Shown: positions 61,641-64,000 of the stretch, piece after piece | Position numbering within the stretch: the stretch's first letter is position 1 | Layout of the letters: every line of letters starts with the position of its first letter | Notes under the pieces: model-generated | The model's database searches: none | Told to the model about the DNA's origin: nothing | The model's input: only the letters and a program-made list of their open reading frames with translations | Made by a program: the position numbers and the translations under genes | Assembly: GCF_007676755.1 (NCBI RefSeq) | Contig: NZ_VEBK01000014.1 | Span: 1-64,000, forward strand | DNA: 64,000 bases | Source: Bacillus sp. FJAT-22090 | Lineage (GTDB): Bacteria; Bacillota; Bacilli; Bacillales_A; Planococcaceae | Direction of reading: 5' to 3'

Positions 61641-62727
61641 TGACGAAGAAATAGCACTAGACGTCAATGAAATTAGGTTAAATGAATTGGAAGGCGTCGA
61701 AGTAGTTGGAAAATATACAAACCCATACTTAGCATTAGAACAATTGGAAAAAGTGGATGTTGATGTAGTGTTTTTAGACATGGAAATGGGAGGAGTCCAT
61801 GGGCTGGAACTGGCAGAAATGATTACAAGTCAATATAGTCATTTAGAAATTCTGTTTGTGACCGCCTATCCTCAATACGCATTAGAAGCTTTTGAAGTGA
61901 ATGCAATCGATTATTTATTGAAGCCTTTAAATAAAAAACGTCTTAAAAAAGCTATTGAAAAAACGCAAAAGAAGTTAGAGCTGTATAAAGAAAGTAAGAA
62001 TCTTATAGAGGAAAACAAGCTTTCTTTTTATGCAAAAACTTTGGGAAGCTTCCACCTTCTAGACGGTCAACATAATATTGTTAAATGGCGAACCAAGAAA
62101 GTAAAAGAGCTTTTCCTCTTTCTTTGGCAACACCAAGGTACGTCTATTCATAAAACGGTTGTCATGGAGCAACTTTGGCCAGACGTCGTTGTTGACAAAG
62201 CTACCACTCTATTGCATACGACAGTGTACCAACTTAGAAAAACCTTTAAAGAAAACGGGCTGGAAGATGCTATATTATTCGTTAATGATCATTATGCATT
62301 AAATATATCAATTGATAGTGATTATGCGGAAGTGGAAAGATTATTAACCATTGATAGCAGGGAAACTGCTTCTGTTGAAAAAATCCTAACGCTATATACA
62401 GGTGATTTTTTAGAAGAAGAAGATTTTAAGTGGGGAATTGTAACTCAACAGTGTTTTAAACAATTGGTTTTAAATTATTTGGAACATGTAGTAACGAAAA
62501 GTGAAGCGAGCCACGAGTTAATAGAAAAATGCTTGCTAAAAATGTTAGTGATCGATTGCTATAATGAAACGTATATGTATAAACTACTATACTTTTATAA
62601 AGAAATGAACAATCGTGTGAAGCTAAGAGAGTATTATAGAATATTTGAAAATAAATTAAGAGTTGATTTAGGTATTGAAATTCCGTTTGAAATGCAAGAA
62701 CTTTACGAGCAAACAATAGAAAAATAA
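61621..62727 (+). CDS. Response regulator, receiver + winged helix + BTAD, second copy
   Basis: A 368-residue paralogue of 5821-6906. Receiver with Asp7/Asp8, phosphoacceptor Asp53 (VVFLDMEM), Thr in FVTAYPQYA and Lys in YLLKP. Winged helix (GSFHLLDGQHNIVKWRTKKV, TTVYQLRKTFKENG), then a BTAD domain ending in LRVDLGIEIPFEMQELY. The segment KWRTKKVKE in the DNA-binding domain is identical in both regulators, which fits a shared target sequence. It overlaps the kinase gene, so the two are coupled. The likely target is the promoter at 62774-62807 for the sortase gene. Confidence 0.92.
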   Translation: MRVLLVDDEEIALDVNEIRLNELEGVEVVGKYTNPYLALEQLEKVDVDVVFLDMEMGGVHGLELAEMITSQYSHLEILFVTAYPQYALEAFEVNAIDYLLKPLNKKRLKKAIEKTQKKLELYKESKNLIEENKLSFYAKTLGSFHLLDGQHNIVKWRTKKVKELFLFLWQHQGTSIHKTVVMEQLWPDVVVDKATTLLHTTVYQLRKTFKENGLEDAILFVNDHYALNISIDSDYAEVERLLTIDSRETASVEKILTLYTGDFLEEEDFKWGIVTQQCFKQLVLNYLEHVVTKSEASHELIEKCLLKMLVIDCYNETYMYKLLYFYKEMNNRVKLREYYRIFENKLRVDLGIEIPFEMQELYEQTIEK

Positions 62728-62731
62728 ATCG

Positions 62732-62768
62732 ACACTTATTTCCTGTGCAAAGGGAGATAAGTGTTTTT
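62732..62768 (+). terminator. Rho-independent terminator
   Basis: ACACTTAT (62732-62739) pairs with ATAAGTGT (62757-62764), with an inner TCC/GGA pair, followed by TTTTT. Confidence 0.85.
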
Positions 62769-62773
62769 GAGTT

Positions 62774-62807
62774 GTTCAGAATTTGTTCAGTACAGAAAAG
62801 CTATGAT
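62774..62807 (+). promoter_or_regulatory. Candidate BTAD-regulator-controlled promoter, second copy
   Basis: Two identical direct repeats GTTCAG at 62774-62779 and 62785-62790 are 11 bp apart; TATGAT, a -10-like box, follows 11 bases later (62802-62807). The first repeat is preceded by GTT, as at 6968-6976, and the shared block is GTTGTTCAGAA. It lies directly after the operon terminator and 125 bases before the sortase start codon. Confidence 0.5.
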
Positions 62808-62932
62808 TGAATGGGTATTTCTGAGTACAACATTTCAAACAACTTAAGATAGAATTGCTTGCAAAAAAGGCGGGAAACTTAGTAATACCTAAACAAGAAT
62901 TGGACGTATTAACATGGAAAGGAGATGTAAAT

Positions 62933-63538
62933 TTGCGGAGGATCATCAGTATAGGATTTCTACTTTTAGGTTTCTTCCTCCTGTTTTATCCACAGATTGA
63001 GAAAAAACTTTATGATACAAAGCAAGAGCAGCTCATAGAGGCTTTTGAAAATCTAGGAGAAACAATTCCTTATGAAGAAGCAGTTTCGCCGGTAGAAGTT
63101 CAAGCAAATGCTGGTGATAAAGAGCTAAGCTTATTAAATGGAGCAAGAGGAATTATTCGAATACCAAAAATTGATTTGGAAATGATGATTTTTGAGGGAG
63201 CAACACCAAATTCTTTGACAAAAGGAATTGGCATGATTGAACCCGACAAACAATTCGGTGTTAATAATATTGGACTTGCAGGCCATCGAGCGACAACAAC
63301 GGGAAAACAATTCAATCGTCTAGATGAGCTGATCCCTCACGATATAGTGGAAGTTCAAACAGAAGCAGCAACATACGAGTTTGAAATTGTACAAACCTTT
63401 GTTGTGGATCGAACAGAGATAGAAGTATTACAGGATGGGCAAGAACCACTCTTGACATTAGTAACTTGCACCCCCCTCGGCAAAAAAAATCCAACCGACC
63501 GGTTAATCGTTCAAGCAATCTTAAAAAACACACGATAA
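62933..63538 (+). CDS. Sortase (class D-like)
   Basis: The TTG at 62933, after AAAGGAGATG, gives MRRIISIGFLLLGFFLLFYP, a membrane anchor; the longer frame from 62855 lacks a ribosome site. The 201-residue enzyme has IGLAGHRATTTGKQFNRLDE (His118), LLTLVTCTPLG (Cys179) and a following Arg190 in TDRLIVQA, the sortase triad. Size, the single N-terminal helix and the TLVTCTP motif point to class D. It would link LPXTG-type proteins to the wall. The next gene, 12 bases downstream, encodes an exported adhesin-like protein that is the likely substrate. Confidence 0.93.
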   Translation: MRRIISIGFLLLGFFLLFYPQIEKKLYDTKQEQLIEAFENLGETIPYEEAVSPVEVQANAGDKELSLLNGARGIIRIPKIDLEMMIFEGATPNSLTKGIGMIEPDKQFGVNNIGLAGHRATTTGKQFNRLDELIPHDIVEVQTEAATYEFEIVQTFVVDRTEIEVLQDGQEPLLTLVTCTPLGKKNPTDRLIVQAILKNTR

Positions 63539-63550
63539 CAGGGGGTAGCT

Positions 63551-64000
63551 ATGAAAAAGATAAGTTTTATAACGCTAGTATTTCTACTAGTCCTACAAAG
63601 TTTTATAGGACCAATTGCAGCTAGCGCAAACACTGACACTGGGTCGCCACAAGCGCAAAGCTTTACATTTGGCGAAGTCACAGTAAGCGAAGATGGCAAA
63701 GCCAGTATTCCATGGAGCTTTATTGCTGGTGACGAGGAAAGAGAAACTATATACACAAAACAAAGTAATCTTAAATTAGATGCACCAACAACTGGTACTC
63801 TAACAGGTAATATAGGCTCCTACACAATTTCAGTTGATGGGCTTATTACCGTAACGATTGCACCAAACCAATTGGCTGATGTTGCAGGATCAATTAGCAT
63901 AGAAGGAGTGGCAACTGTTGCACCGCTAGCAGCAATCGATGAACAAGTAGCAGAAGAAGCTGCTTCCAATAGCGAATTAACAGAGATAAATACTGGAAAA
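63551..64000 (+). CDS. Exported adhesin-like protein, partial (runs off the window)
   Basis: The ATG at 63551 follows AGGGGGT and opens a frame of 150 codons with no stop before the window ends. A signal peptide (MKKISFITLVFLLVLQSFIG through ASA) precedes a beta-rich region: SFTFGEVTVSEDGKASIPWS, TGTLTGNIGSYTISVDGLIT, VTIAPNQLADVAGSISIEGV and an acidic stretch. Position next to the sortase and composition suggest a Cna/SpaA-type wall-anchored adhesin; the LPXTG motif would lie beyond the window, so this is inference. Confidence 0.75.
   Translation, partial: MKKISFITLVFLLVLQSFIGPIAASANTDTGSPQAQSFTFGEVTVSEDGKASIPWSFIAGDEERETIYTKQSNLKLDAPTTGTLTGNIGSYTISVDGLITVTIAPNQLADVAGSISIEGVATVAPLAAIDEQVAEEAASNSELTEINTGK

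Noticed and set aside
62855-62932. Longer start for the sortase.
   Set aside because: No ribosome site; TTG 62933 follows AAAGGAGATG and begins directly with the membrane anchor.

Overview
The window looks like chromosomal DNA of a low-GC, Gram-positive, probably spore-forming member of the Bacillales. Family Planococcaceae (Psychrobacillus, Lysinibacillus or Paenisporosarcina type) is my inference from the AT-rich codon use, strong AGGAGG-type ribosome binding sites, frequent TTG starts, a ComK homologue, SbsC-type and SLH-type wall-anchoring domains and a Wzy-type exopolysaccharide operon. No rRNA, tRNA, CRISPR array or prophage was seen. The theme is the cell surface: secreted proteins, their sensors and a polysaccharide locus.

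Layout. 1-2.8 kb: a secreted SH3-like/propeller protein between two copies of a perfect palindrome, then a decayed secreted-protein gene, an IS3-type transposase scrap and a third related palindrome. 2.8-6.9 kb: a two-component operon (hybrid kinase with two kinase modules, then a BTAD-type response regulator). 7.0-13.7 kb: a C-type-lectin-like surface protein and an SbsC-type protein with four 228-bp internal repeats. 13.9-15.6 kb: a chemoreceptor. 15.9-20.6 kb: a wall-associated 5'-nucleotidase and a choice-of-anchor-I protein preceded by what looks like a PhoP box array. 20.9-27.0 kb: an XRE-cupin regulator, HyuA and HyuB, a small cupin and an NCS1 permease, probably one catabolic operon for a cyclic amide. 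27.2-30.1 kb (minus strand): a small sigma factor, comK and a second chemoreceptor. 30.4-32.1 kb: an orphan OppA lipoprotein. 32.6-38.4 kb: a 1788-residue subtilase with eight Ig-like repeats and a heptapeptide tail, followed by a 21-bp minisatellite held between two near-identical terminators. 39.0-40.1 kb: a second SbsC-type protein. 40.2-53.6 kb: an exopolysaccharide operon. 53.7-58.4 kb: small or secreted genes, including a DUF2599 protein and an SLH-NlpC/P60 hydrolase. 58.5-64.0 kb: a second copy of the hybrid kinase/BTAD regulator pair, then a sortase and the beginning of its likely substrate.

How the parts fit. Two paralogous sensor systems each sit directly upstream of a surface-protein gene set. 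The promoter regions just after both regulators carry the same element: GTTCAG-like direct repeats 11 bp apart, just upstream of a -10 box. This is the site geometry known for SARP/BTAD-type winged-helix regulators, so each pair may switch on the neighbouring surface genes. The exopolysaccharide operon combines a UDP-diacetylbacillosamine-type route (4,6-dehydratase, aminotransferase, acetyltransferase, phosphoglycosyl transferase) with a heparan-sulfate-type glucuronyl C5-epimerase homologue, which suggests a uronic-acid-containing, glycosaminoglycan-like polymer. All assignments were made by reading the sequence; no database search was run.
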